A DNA stretch of 64,000 nucleotides, taken from Armillaria gallica (lineage: Eukaryota; Basidiomycota; Agaricomycetes; Agaricales; Physalacriaceae). A program made the position numbers and the translations under genes. The stretch's first letter is position 1. Each line of letters starts with the position of its first letter. The notes below the pieces were generated by a model that saw nothing but the letters and a program-made list of their open reading frames with translations, did not search any database and was not told the DNA's origin. Positions 21,401 to 32,378 of this stretch are shown here, in pieces. The stretch spans positions 3,441,001 to 3,505,000 of the forward strand of contig JBANDB010000007.1 of the NCBI GenBank assembly GCA_037576215.1, read 5' to 3'.

Positions 21401-23086
21401 CCGTCTCTTGTTCGAGCATTACTTCTTGTTCTGGCTCGAAATACTCTATGCCTTCTTAGACGTTCCTGTCCATGATATTACTCTCGGGAACTTGGTATTT
21501 CCGTTTCTGGATAACACTTTGTTCAAGGTGATTTCCGTGATCAACGTAAGTCGTTCGTGTTCTCTATCCTGAATGAACACAGCCTGATTGTTACTTCTTT
21601 CTAGGCTGAAGTTACAGATCAAAGTCTCCGCACATATTTTTACCATGCCTTCACATTCTGGGACCGTTTCAAGCAATTTTCAGCGAAATACCGTCAAGTC
21701 AACCCTGCATATGTGTACACCCATGCAATGTCCATCTCGCCTTCTGCAAACCTTCTTTGCAGAGACTGGGGGCGAAGCAGTGGTGTTAATGCCCCTTTCG
21801 ATAAGGAGCGCCTGCTTGCTCTTATACCTTGGAGCAGATCAAAACACTTTGGCAGTTCACTTATGTTTCAAGGCCCTCGACATATTCAACTCGAGTTCAA
21901 TGACCCAATGTCCAAAGTGATTGGAGAAACGATCCTGTCTCGAAGATCTTTCCTGTTCGATGTTGATACGGGCAGAATAGCAGAGCCGCCATCATCTCCG
22001 TCGATACTTCTACCCTTCCCCGATTTGTTATTACCCTCCTCCTATAACACTTCCACTTCCCACAAATCAATTGATGCCAGTGTCCAGGCCGTTAGGCTTG
22101 TGTGTTGGGACACGTGGCGCGGGTACGGGTCCAAGTGCTCCTTCAATAGTACACGGTATGAAATCATTGAAAGGCACAACAGCGACCTTCAAGATGCTGT
22201 GATCTCTAATGTTGAAGACAATGACAATTGGGATAGCCGCCGCCGTAGGAACAAGCAGTCCATGTTCATCTCTATCGTCAGTACTCAGACCTCTCGCTGC
22301 GACAATTATCTGTTGCCTGCCATTGGGGGGGATTCGTCTGTAGTTCAATATGCACACGGATTGATCGTCGTTGATAAGCGTTCGGGCTTGATGCTAAACA
22401 TTGAGCCACGCACTACTGCTTGCAAGAAATGGGTGGCCCTGGCTGACGGGGCAAATGGGGTTCATACGTTCGCCGTCAGGGAAGAAGATGGATCTAGGTT
22501 ACTACTAGGATTGACGGCTGCCGCAGACAAGATATCGGTGCGAGAATGGGAAACGTCAACGGGTACTCTACGCTGCACTCGCACACACGGCAGGTCATAG
22601 TTATTGTCATCCATGACAACACTGACCATCAGGGACACAGATCGCTCTGATTTTGGGTATGACGGGCCTTCCACAGTGTTTCGTTGCTTGACCTCGCCTG
22701 ATGGCTCAAAGGTTGCCGTCACGATGGTGCCGGAGCAGCCAGCCAGGGCATACATATTGGGTATTACGTCTGGATCGAGTGCGGATAACATGGACCTCCA
22801 GGATGCGAGAGGTGTGACATGGTTTCCTGATAGCAAGCGAATTGCCTACTTTCGAAGTTGGCAATGTGAACATGGACTTTGTGACAAATGTTGCGATCTT
22901 GTTGTTCAACGCCTTGCGAGCAACCAGATTACTACTATTCATCGTTGGTACGCGAACTGGGACTGCCTGGTCTCAGTGCAGGGTCATATTCCTCACGATA
23001 TCTTCGTCACTCCTGATGGCAGTGGGTCCAGGGTGATTACTCAGGACGAGGAATCGTTCAAAATATGGGACGTTTCGGATTTATAG
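18495..23086 (+). CDS. NLR-like STAND protein (C2-like N-terminus, NACHT, propeller-like C-terminus)
   Basis: Nine exons join in frame: 18495-18517, 18598-18810, 18859-18980, 19029-19378, 19430-19480, 19534-19729, 19780-19923, 19966-21545, 21605-23086. The N-terminal 120 aa resemble the C2-like start of agaricomycete NACHT proteins. A Pro-rich linker follows, then a helical region and the NACHT module. Walker A at 418-425 reads GLVGTGIS, with Ile424 where lysine is expected. Walker B is LVVIIDSLNE (529-538), and the sensor strand is LIVFSRPE (562-569). A winged-helix-like HKSFDDFLRD block follows. The C-terminal half ends in FKIWDVSDL, typical of the last blade of a WD40-type propeller. Within exon 9 a TAG at 22598 must be removed as a 39-nt intron (22594-22632; 1373 aa) or it truncates the protein at 1224 aa. 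Such proteins act as non-self or stress sensors in fungi; the role here is inferred. Confidence 0.8.
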
Positions 23087-23489
23087 AATATTCGTCTGTA
23101 TTGTGGGATTTTTACATATATCTTCGCTCGCACTTTGAGTTCGGCCGTACAATACTCGCTGAAAGAAGTTCCGGTGAATCTTAAGCTGAACTCAGCTGCG
23201 ATATATGGGGTATACATATAACAGCAGAGTATAGTAGATGCACCCAGAATCGCAGCGCCAAGCTCTAGTAGCACTACCATAATCACTGGAGGTTAAGCGG
23301 TGGTTGCTCTGCGTAGGATGTAAGCACATGGAAACAAACGAGAGGGGTGGAAGACGAAGTTGCGGTGTGACGCTTTAATGGCAGCGACCTCGGTCTTCTT
23401 TTTTACAAAGAATCGCTTGACAATGAGAGCACAGAGAATTTGATTAACCAACGAGAAAGTTTGAGGCAGAAACAGAATATTCACTCATA
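23087..23489. other. 3' flank of the NLR-like gene
   Basis: No supported gene. AT-rich patches around 23190-23240 may belong to the 3' untranslated region. Repeat R copy D begins at about 23490. Confidence 0.4.
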
Positions 23490-24744
23490 CTCGGACTTCT
23501 ATGCCTTCTGATGCTTTCATCTTGTACGCTTGACGGACCGGAAACGACAAAGGTGCTAGCGACGGATGTACGAAACGAGAGGCTGGATCTTCGGAGCCTT
23601 GGCGTCAGACTTCGCGTTCTCCTTCCCACTCTTGACCTCTCGACGGATAAGGCACCCGCGGACATCGTCCTCCTCGGACAAGGTGAACACGTCCATTGTC
23701 TTCTTAGGACCGAGGTGCTTGAGGAGTATGGTGTCAGTGAGGTCGAGGATTTCTAGATTGGCCTTGGTAGTATTTTTTTAAAATGAAGACTAGAGTGTAG
23801 TCCCTCCCTGCTTCACGATGTCCAAACTCAACACAGCGATATCCGTATCCACTATTTATCCACAGACAGACTTTCGCTTCCTCTCACCCGCCCGGCGAGT
23901 GGCTGTCGGCCAGCAGATGTAGAGGAGCACCCCCGTTCATCAACTCTCGAGAATCTGTGTGTCATTTCCTCCACTAATCCGGGAGACATATCCCATGAGC
24001 TTGTCGGGTCATCGGGAACAAGACATTGAGGTCTGTGACATGCTTGATTTACAGTCTTTACAAGTGTCCGAGGAAGGAGTAGGAGGATGTGTAAGTTGGT
24101 GAGAGGTTGCGGACCGGATAAACCCGACCTTCCTTCGCTGACCTTCAATGTGTTCTTGCTTTTGGCTGGCATTCCGTTTCCTCAGCTCTCAACCAGATTC
24201 ATGCAGTGTAACCAGAGGATGACCGGCGCAGAAGAAGCACATGTTCAAATATTGTTCAAAGGAGTGTCCTCTGTTCTGACGCTGTACGGCACTCGAGGTA
24301 ATCTTCTGCGAACGCCGTTATTTTGATAACCATACAGTGCTTGTAGCCTCCCTTTCTACCCTGCAACCTGCAGAGGCGAGAAAAACCCATCTCACCATCT
24401 TCAGACTTGGTCAGTCGTCGTTGATGTCTGAGTTCTGAGGACTTAATGATGCCCACCATGTGTTTCACGATTGCAGGAACCCAAGCTCGTCCTCTATTTC
24501 AATGGGCTCACCTCTCACCTAGCATATCGAAGGTGATGTCGCTTGAAATGAACGACTTCAAAAGAGGTCGACTATCCTGGAAACACCCCGGCATGCAAGG
24601 ACTGTCCCCTCGTCGCTGGGACCAGTGTAGTGCCCTGCGTTTTGTATGGCTTCCATGAATCCTCATTTCATCATTTTATATGTCGGTCAGGTGTTTCTTG
24701 CTCCCCAATTCACTGTCGTCTGCTCTTTATCAGCAGCCTTAGCT
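23490..24744. repeat. Repeat R, copy D, left part (split by Copia)
   Basis: Bases 23800-24130 match copy A 240-560 closely; the core at 24109-24127 has one mismatch. A minus-strand frame at about 23520-23755 is peptide-similar to the minus strand of the window's first 110 bases. Alignment to copy C stops at 24744 and resumes at 34176 on the other side of the Copia element, showing that the element inserted into this copy. TAGCT at 24740-24744 is the left target duplication. Confidence 0.75.
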
Positions 24745-24905
24745 TGTTAGTACAACGATAACTCAGTCAGACACACGTTGATATGGTGAACGACTGAATT
24801 AATATAAGCTACCTGTTAGTACAACGATAACTGTATGATAAAGTAAGTAAGAAATGGTATCTGGGTAGGTAAGTTAAGGATACGCACCTCAGTCAGACAC
24901 ACGTT

Positions 24906-27507
24906 CCGAGTCCTGTGTATACAGGTCTCGGTCTTATGCGGTCCTGAGGGTTTGGGTGGCAGTGCATTTTCATTACCTCCGAGGTTTCTCTGTGTACACG
25001 TCATTTGATTTGCGTCGTTCGGCTCACGCTTCGGCAAGATATTCCACGGCATTAGCCGACTCAATGAATGCGAGTTGGGATTCTCTTGCCAGTGCAATGA
25101 CTACTGCTCCTACTACTGTACTATTTCAACCGTAAGTTCACCTAACGCCTAACAGCGGACTCTGAGCTGAACTTATTTCATATGTCCTAACGCCTAACAG
25201 AGGGGTCTGAAGTGACATCCATACAAATCAAAATAGGGCAAAAATTTGCCTCTTAAACCTGATTTTTTCCACATAACTTTGGCATAACTACAATAGTGTG
25301 TGTAAAGCTGACTCCTTCTTAAGCAATCTTCCTGCTCCGAAAACTTAGCATCATGCCAGTATCCTCAAAACATTTAAATAGCTTCTTTTCCTATGACCAA
25401 GGTAAAGGATCGAGAAATGCAGCTCGCTCAAGGCTCGGGCTGTGCCGACCGAACAGGCTGAACTGAACTGGTAAGTGCTAACTCCTAACGTCGGTGTCTG
25501 AACTGACAACCCAATGAACTACTGTCCTAACGCCTAACAGTGGCTGAACTTACGGTTGAAATAGTACAGTACTTCTGTTCTTTTCCTTCAGATGCCAGTG
25601 CACCCTTTTTCTGTTGTATTGATGGTGATTGCCATTTATTGCCACCCTCGCTTTATCAAACAAAAGACAGCTTGTTCCTTGGGATACATCGTTCTGATTT
25701 GTTGTCGACTAAGGAGAACCAATGTCCAGTACATTTTTACCAAGCTTGGATTATTGGATTCGAAAGTGAAAATTTTCAGAACCGACTTCATTCAATGATG
25801 ACACCATAAGGAATCTGGCTGCAAGTTTGATGTCTAAACGATCCTTGTGCTTACCCTGGAACATTTGTGGGTGCAAGTTAGCAAGCGTACTTTTTCTACC
25901 AAAGAGACAAGCAATAGCAGAGTTTGGGATAGGTGAAGCCATGTGGGTGTTCAGCAAGTCAAGGGCCCCAGAGAAAGTAAACGAGACACATTTCTAATTC
26001 ATCACTATCATAGTGAGCTCGGTTTTCCTTTCCCTTGTGTATGCCACCCTGACCTCTGGTTTCCTTCAGGATTTGAACATTCAGTGCCATGACGGCCGGG
26101 ACAGTTGCGTGCGAGCACTGAGCAGAGTAGATGGGTTGGGAAAAGTTGTGTATACTGTGCGGTATTTCATTGGTGAACTAACGATGAAGCATAGACAGAG
26201 CATGCCCACCCCTGATATCCCTGTGTGCAAATTATCATGATGAATACCAATGCGAATGCAAGCAAATTGCTCAAATTCTGCTCTGCCCTCGTTGATATCT
26301 TCCATTGTAGTGCCTTCCAAATACAATCCAGTCGACTTCCATGGCAGTCTACTCTGCTATATCTGGCTATGGCAATGAGTGTATTGGGTACCCATATTTT
26401 CCAAATAAAGTTGGCATTCTCTTCTTTGGTGCAGACTGTCTAGTGACTGAAATTGCCACAAATGCAAGGCTCGGTGATGTGGAGGTAGCAAAGTCAGGAT
26501 GCTGGGACTTTACCTGCGAGATGAGTTGCACAAATCTTGGCTTTTGTACCTTCATGTTTATGTCTTCAGGCAATTATTCAGCTTTTCGCAAACGTGATTG
26601 ACAATGTACCTTGAAGTCTTTCCACCAACTTATTCCTATATGCCATCCTCTCTGCACCCACAGCCTTTGCTACCGCATCAATGGCCTCCAGCAGCAACCT
26701 TACCCTGTCCTCAATACTCCCCCTTATTCATCCATCTGGGTATTTGCCCCGTTGTGAGTAAACTGATCCAAGAGGTTCTGTGCACTGCACATATATCCCA
26801 GAGCATTCCTTGATCTTGTCCACTGTGAGCAGTCCTGGTGCACGTCGACGGGACATCTGATGCAGCTACATATGAAAGCCTTCTCTGTTCAGGATGTTAC
26901 AAATCCCGCTCATTCTAGCACCCACAGTTGGTAATATATGAAGCATACCCTTTCATGGTCAGCACTGTAATCTGGTGAAATAGAGGTGATGGAAATAGAG
27001 GTGAAACATGGACACGCGCCTGTTTCCATCTTTCTGACTGCTTGTCACCCCATATGTCGGGAGCTTGGTCTATTCCCCAGCTTTGGCTAAAATGATCATT
27101 GCTTTGGAGACGAGGAGGGTTCCTGGCATGTGTGCTCATTGTACATAATCTTCACAATCGGGGGTGCCACAGTGGTACATGCGCCTTTGATGCTATCAAG
27201 TGCAGCATACTAGGTACAAAGATGACACAGTTCTGATGGTTAATTTTCCGCCCTTAGCTAGCTGGCATAATTTAGAAGACACGGAACCGATTACCTTTCC
27301 AATGAGGCTCTCTTGTTTGGTTAGCAGATCAAATGGCTGTCAGAAATGAAGGATGAGGGATGGGTAGATCAACATTGTGTTAATATTATGTGTATATAAA
27401 CACCATAAAAAGCAATGGTAAATGTAATTTGAATCTTTCAAGTATGTACCCATTGTACAGTGACAGTGGACCTCATTGCTCGAGTGACCCTCCCCCACAG
27501 GACTCGG
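24906..27507. mobile_element. 2.6-kb DNA element with 12-bp terminal inverted repeats
   Basis: Begins CCGAGTCCTGTG (24906-24917) and ends with the exact inverse CACAGGACTCGG (27496-27507), inside the Copia 3' LTR. Interior frames are short and full of stops on both strands (the best are minus-strand pieces at 26081-26573), with no transposase motif that I recognise. No clear target duplication is visible, so the superfamily stays open. A MITE sits inside it. Confidence 0.6.
25116..25569. mobile_element. 454-bp MITE with 25-bp perfect inverted ends and TA duplication
   Basis: The ends are perfect 25-bp inverted repeats starting CTGTACTATTTCAACCG, flanked by TA at 25114-25115 and 25570-25571, the target choice of Tc1/mariner-type elements. 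Subterminal CCTAACGCCTAACAG recurs near 25143, 25190 and 25526. No coding capacity. Nested in the 2.6-kb TIR element, so three layers deep. Confidence 0.8.
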
Positions 27508-27689
27508 ATATGCCACACACTGAGATGGCCCACCACTTCATTGATATGGTGAATGACTGAGGTGCGTTTGAAGTGATTGGCCATGGTTAATGGCTCGAGT
27601 TAGGAGAACTGGGATCTAAATATAGGTAATAAGTCAACTAAATCAATAAACAGTGGTATAGGCTGAATCCTTGACACTTCCCCTGAAGC

Positions 27690-29476
27690 CTATACCTCAT
27701 AGTAACCTAAACCCTGGTCATCACCATACATCTTAATAGAGTAAGTGCATGAGGCTTCAAAATGATCTTCATGAAGATATCGGCTAGATTGTCCTCCAAG
27801 GGAATATATTGGACATTGAGCTCCCAAAGCTGAACTGCATCACAAATTCAATGATAATCCATCGCAAAGTGCTTCGATTTCCCATGTCCCTTTGTGCTTT
27901 GAGTCAGATTGATGGCTGAATTATTGTCGCAGTTTAATGGGTATGGCCTGTCTTTGTAGATCTCCAGCTCGTCTAGGAATGAACCCATCCATGTGGATTG
28001 CCTGCCTCTGTGTACCATAGCAATGTACTCTGCCTCAGATGTAGAGAGAGCAACTCGCTTTTGGGACCTCGAGCTCCATGATACAGGACCACCTGCCATG
28101 GTAAACACATATCCCATTGTGGACTTCCCAGTGGTTCTGTCATCTCCATGTGATGAGTCAACATATCCATTTGGTGTTAGTCCATCATCTTCATTGGTGC
28201 CACATTGATAGGTAATTTGGTATTCAAGGGTGCCTTTAAGGTATCCTAAGACATGCATTGCTCTGTTCCAATGGATAGGTCATGGATTGGATGCATAGCA
28301 CTGAAGGTAGTTCATTGCAAATGCAATATCTGGTCTTGTACCATTAGATATGTGGTTTAACGATCCTAAGACAGTGTGATAGTCTTTGTCAGCCATAAAC
28401 TCTTTGTCTTCTGCAGGGATAGGACATGGTTGTGTTTTGAGATTCATCAGGCTTCCAACTGGTAGTGGAGTCGACTTTGGTTTATATTCTGCCATGCCAA
28501 ATGCCTTGAGGGTCTTGAGAATCAGATTTTTCTGATAAAGAGAGATAGCCCTATTAGAGTCATCAAATTCGATGGTCATTCCAAGGACGCTGTTGTGACG
28601 GCCTAGGTCTTTGATCTCATAAATGCTTCCTATCTCCTTTCAGACTCGTACACCCTCTTTGTGAGACGTCGAAGCTCCTGACACGTTGTCTGTGTATGTG
28701 CACATATACATCTTCTGCTCTTCTCTCTTGAGTAGCTGCACATATGGATCTGCTCAGGACTGTCTGTGTCCTTGACTTGTCAGCGTCTGATTGAGTTCAT
28801 GGAACCATGCATTCTCCGCATCCATAGTTCCATCCATAGCTCTTAGCATCTGCAAGACGTATTCTGGCCCTTTCAGATAATCACGAGTGACAACATCTTT
28901 GTATCCCTTTGGAAGTGCAATGTAGTTCTCCCCTTGTGGCTCCACATTAAGGTATGCGCTGATGAAGTCGATAAGCCAGAATTCAAGTCCATGGGCGGCA
29001 ATGATTGTGAAGAATATTTGTATGGATTCGTATTGGACAACAGCAGTGAATGAGTTATAATAGTGGATTGCTTTAATCTGAGTGAAGCCTTTCACAACCA
29101 GCCATGCTCGACATTTGAGTAAATCCCCAGTATATCCATCAATTTTGTTGTCGAATACCCATTGATTATTGATGACTTTCATCCATGGCTCATGGGGTAC
29201 AACTTGCCAAACATCTCGTTCTTCCATATGGTGTATTTCTGCATCCATTGCTGGTGTCCAGATATTTGGCTTGGTTAGAGCCTGCTTGTAGTTATCTGGC
29301 ACCCACATATCTTTCCTGTCAATGATGCTTGATATTTCTGAAGCTTTCATTGCAATAATATCTTCTATATTATCTTCATCCTCGACTAATGGGACATCCC
29401 CATCATGTGCCCAATTCCTTCCATGGGCATGAGCATTTTCTTCCCGTTTTAGGTATTCGGTTGATTCTATTATCAC
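27690..29476 (-). pseudogene. Copia reverse transcriptase and RNase H (broken)
   Basis: Minus-strand coding from 29476 down to 27690 in pieces split by stops near 28754, 28627, 28277 and 27846. Landmarks are W-(T/x)-PAM-D-AE at the start of the RT, the KGFTQ block, the thumb region (DYHTVLGSLNHISNGTRPDI) and the RNase H block (SWSSRSQKRVALSTSEAEY), all typical of Ty1/Copia. The YVDD-type active site reads YTDN (Asn codon at 28685-28687), so polymerase activity is lost. Most stops are TGA at positions where Arg (CGA) is expected. Confidence 0.88.
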
Positions 29477-29560
29477 TCATGTTGGCTTTGGTATGCGTGT
29501 TGGGTAATCTGGGCGGTCATGCACTGGAATTTGTTGTGGTGGTGGGTCTGTGTTTTGGGT

Positions 29561-30655
29561 TCAAATTGGATTTTGATTTACTTGAATTGGAATTCTCGAT
29601 CGATCTTGCAAATCAGGGCATTGTTCTTTGATCAGATTTTTGATTGGTGCTGTTTCTTCGATTGTCTGGAGCAATGGTTCATTGTTCTCCCCCTCATGAG
29701 AAGAAATAGTACGTGTCAGAGCCAACTCCTCAAATATGACATCATGGGAAATGATGATCTTGTTTCCAGGGACATCATCAAGTACAATTTGGTATGATCT
29801 GTGGCCTGCAAGTCCGATGAATTGGCCCTTCTGACTTCTGGGACTCAGTTTGCTATGTCTCTTAGCTGCAGGTATCTTGGCATAGCACGTTGATCCCCAT
29901 ATCCATAAGTGGCCAACTGTTTGTTTGTTTCTGCTCCAGACCTCCTCAGGCACTTTCCCTAGGTGCTGAGAAGTTGGTAGCAGATTTGCCACCTTAACAG
30001 CGTAGTCACATGCCTCAGCCCACCAACCATGTGCCATTTTTGCTTCGAGTAGAAGAATCTGGACTGATCCAAATATCACCCCAAAAGTCTGTTCTGCAAC
30101 CCCATTTGCTGCTGACGAATATAGTGCTGTGAATTCAACCAAGACTCCTCATTTTGCTGCCCATGTTTGCCACAAGCTACAATCAAACTCGTTGTCACAC
30201 TGCAGCTTCTTCAATTTCTTCTCCATCTGCCTTTCTGCCATGCTTGCAAATTGTTCTAGCATCTCTACAGTCGTCTCTGCTCTCTGATCAGACAGATAGT
30301 ATGGTGAATGTCATGAGGATGCATTGTTGACAAAGATCATGATGTACTGTGAGCCACCGACAGACTTTGAACATGCAGGGCCCCAGATATCAAGCATGAC
30401 TCTCCCAAGTACTTCAGTTTCAGACTCAACACTAGCATCAAATGGCTGTCTTTTCTGATTCCCAAGGATACATGGCTCACATTTGCCTGGCACCTGCTGC
30501 TTGTGCTTTATGTTCAGCCCATCAACAAGAGCTCCTTTGGATAAGGCTTTGATTCGGTCAACACCAAAGTAAGCAAACCGCATGTGCCATGTTTCAATCA
30601 GGACTGAATGTTCTAGAGATCTTGCTGCCAACACAGTGTACTCATTGCCACACAT
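29561..30655 (-). pseudogene. Copia integrase (broken)
   Basis: Minus strand, two main open pieces (30655-30311 and 30142-29561). The GAG-preintegrase-like HMRFAYFG region leads to an HHCC-like zinc region (C-x2-C in KCEPCILGNQ) and the core landmarks LDIWGP, CDNEF and AANGVAEQ, corresponding to the D-D-E catalytic segments. The second landmark is degenerate (normally SDNGGEF). Carboxy-terminal part includes the GHLWIWGSTCYAKIP block usual for Copia. Stops separate the pieces. Confidence 0.85.
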
Positions 30656-32085
30656 TAGTTTTCAGTCAATTTTGTATATAGATCATTGAACATAGAGGCA
30701 GTAAATTGGGCCTTGCTGCCTGAGTCTACAAAATTGGCCTTCCCCCCACTGAATGTTACTTTCCATCCTTCCTTGTCGAGGTGGCTTATTGACAGCAGGT
30801 TTGCAGACACGTCCAGACAGTGCAGAGTTTTGCTGAAGATGATAATTTTCTCAGTTCCTCCACTCATTGATTTCATAGCAATAGTTCCAGTCCCAAGCAC
30901 TTTCAGTGCCATGCCAACTTTCAATGAAGTTCCAGATGTTTCAAGCAGGGTATAGTTGAAAAAGTGAGCTCTGTTTTGCATGAAGTGAGTCAAAGCTCCT
31001 GAGTCACTGTACATCTGTGATGTGTCTAGCCTGGGATCATGACTATTAACAACCCAGGCCATATTCTCAACCACATCCTGGTTCACTTCCTCCAACACTT
31101 TGTTCTCGACATGTGCATTCAATGTGATGATGTTGGTTGTGATTGAGCCAGAATCAGGCTGACTAGCAGTCACAAGATTAGCTGCTCTGCCCAGAAGTGG
31201 GGCATCCTGTTTTCCTTTCCACCAAGGAGAGTATTGCCCCTGACATCCTCCCCCTAACTTCCAACATTCTTCAAGGGTGTGACCAACACCCTTGCAGTTG
31301 TCGTTGGCTGGGTGAGACTTGTCTGAATGGTTTGTGTTGTTGTTCTTCTTGACAGTGATGTTTTGTACTTGGAGAGTAAGTGCTTGGACTGATGCTTGTA
31401 ACACTTGGACTGAGTCCCCCTGTGTAGAGGTGCTTCTGCCTGCAGCCTTCCATCCTACAACTCGTTCACCGTGAGCAATGAGACAGGCTGTTATCACAGT
31501 CAGGCTCTTCTGGGCATAGAGGGTACTGATGATGGAGTTCCAGGATTCAGAGAATGAGTCGAGAAGGGTGGTCTTGAACTGGTCGTCGTTTATATTTGCA
31601 CTAGCATTGTTAGCTTCCTTTCTGAGTTTTCTCATCTTTTCAATATATCCCCCATCTCTGCTAACCTTTTCTCCTTCTTCGTAAACCATCGCCTTCAACG
31701 TCTTTTCTCTTTAGCTTTGAATAAGATCTGAATATTTGCCATATTCAGCCTTGAGATGTGCCCAAGCCTTGTGAGATGGCGCGAGAGGGTTGAGTCCAAA
31801 GCCATAGACATCCTTGACATTGCAAATGATAGATGCCAGTGCGATGCTTTCATGCTGGATGTATTCGAGTTGATTTGGAGTGATGCTGTTCACAGAGGTA
31901 TTTGGTTGGGCCATGATTGTGGTCCCAGGTATAGTGACTTTGTTTTCCCAGTAATTAACAAGCCCACGAGTGTTGCCTTCAGTTAGCATAGCCAATTCAA
32001 AGGCAGCCCAATTTTTGCCATTGAATTTCTTGTCATCCTCAAGCTTGATAGCAAGGATTTGTTGGGTAGTAGTCATCATATGCAC
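30655..32085 (-). pseudogene. Copia Gag and protease (one in-frame stop)
   Basis: Starts at 32085 and reads to 31711, where one TAA (probably CAA originally) interrupts; the same frame resumes at 31698 and runs to 30655. The N-terminal part is the UBN2-type Gag (NGKNWAAFELAML, then the KAWAHLKAEY helix). A zinc knuckle follows in degenerate form (NCKGVGHTLEECW, first Cys missing). Protease active site reads SDSGALTHF, matching the family's DSGA. The whole reads well, so decay here is mild. Confidence 0.85.
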
Positions 32086-32378
32086 ATTCTATGCAGTATA
32101 TTTAGTTGTTTGGGGGAAAATGTGTGTATTGCCATGCAGGTAAGAACAACGGGAGCCCAGAACCTGTAGTACAACAATAACTCAGTCAGACACATGTTGA
32201 TATAGTGAATGACTGAATTAATATAAGCTACCTGTTAGTACAATGATAACTGTATGATAAAGTAAGTAAGAAATGGTATCTGGGTAGGTAAGTTAAGGAT
32301 ATGCACCTTAGTCAGACACATTGATATGGTGAATGACTGAGGTGCGTTTGAAGTGATTGGCCATGGTTAACGGCTCGA

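Larger units (their letters stand above)
24745..27676 (-). repeat. Copia 3' LTR, interrupted
   Basis: LTR pieces 24745-24905 and about 27525-27676 align with the 5' LTR at 32165-32378 and 34093-34170. Within the LTR two related subunits both contain TAGTACAA.GATAACT and CAGTCAGACACA, an old internal duplication. The gap is filled by the TIR element. The right junction carries about 20 bp that I could not assign to either sequence. Confidence 0.8.

Noticed and set aside
24906..27507. Helitron inserted in the Copia LTR
   Set aside because: Exact inverted ends and no TC start or CTRR end at the junctions point to a cut-and-paste DNA element instead.
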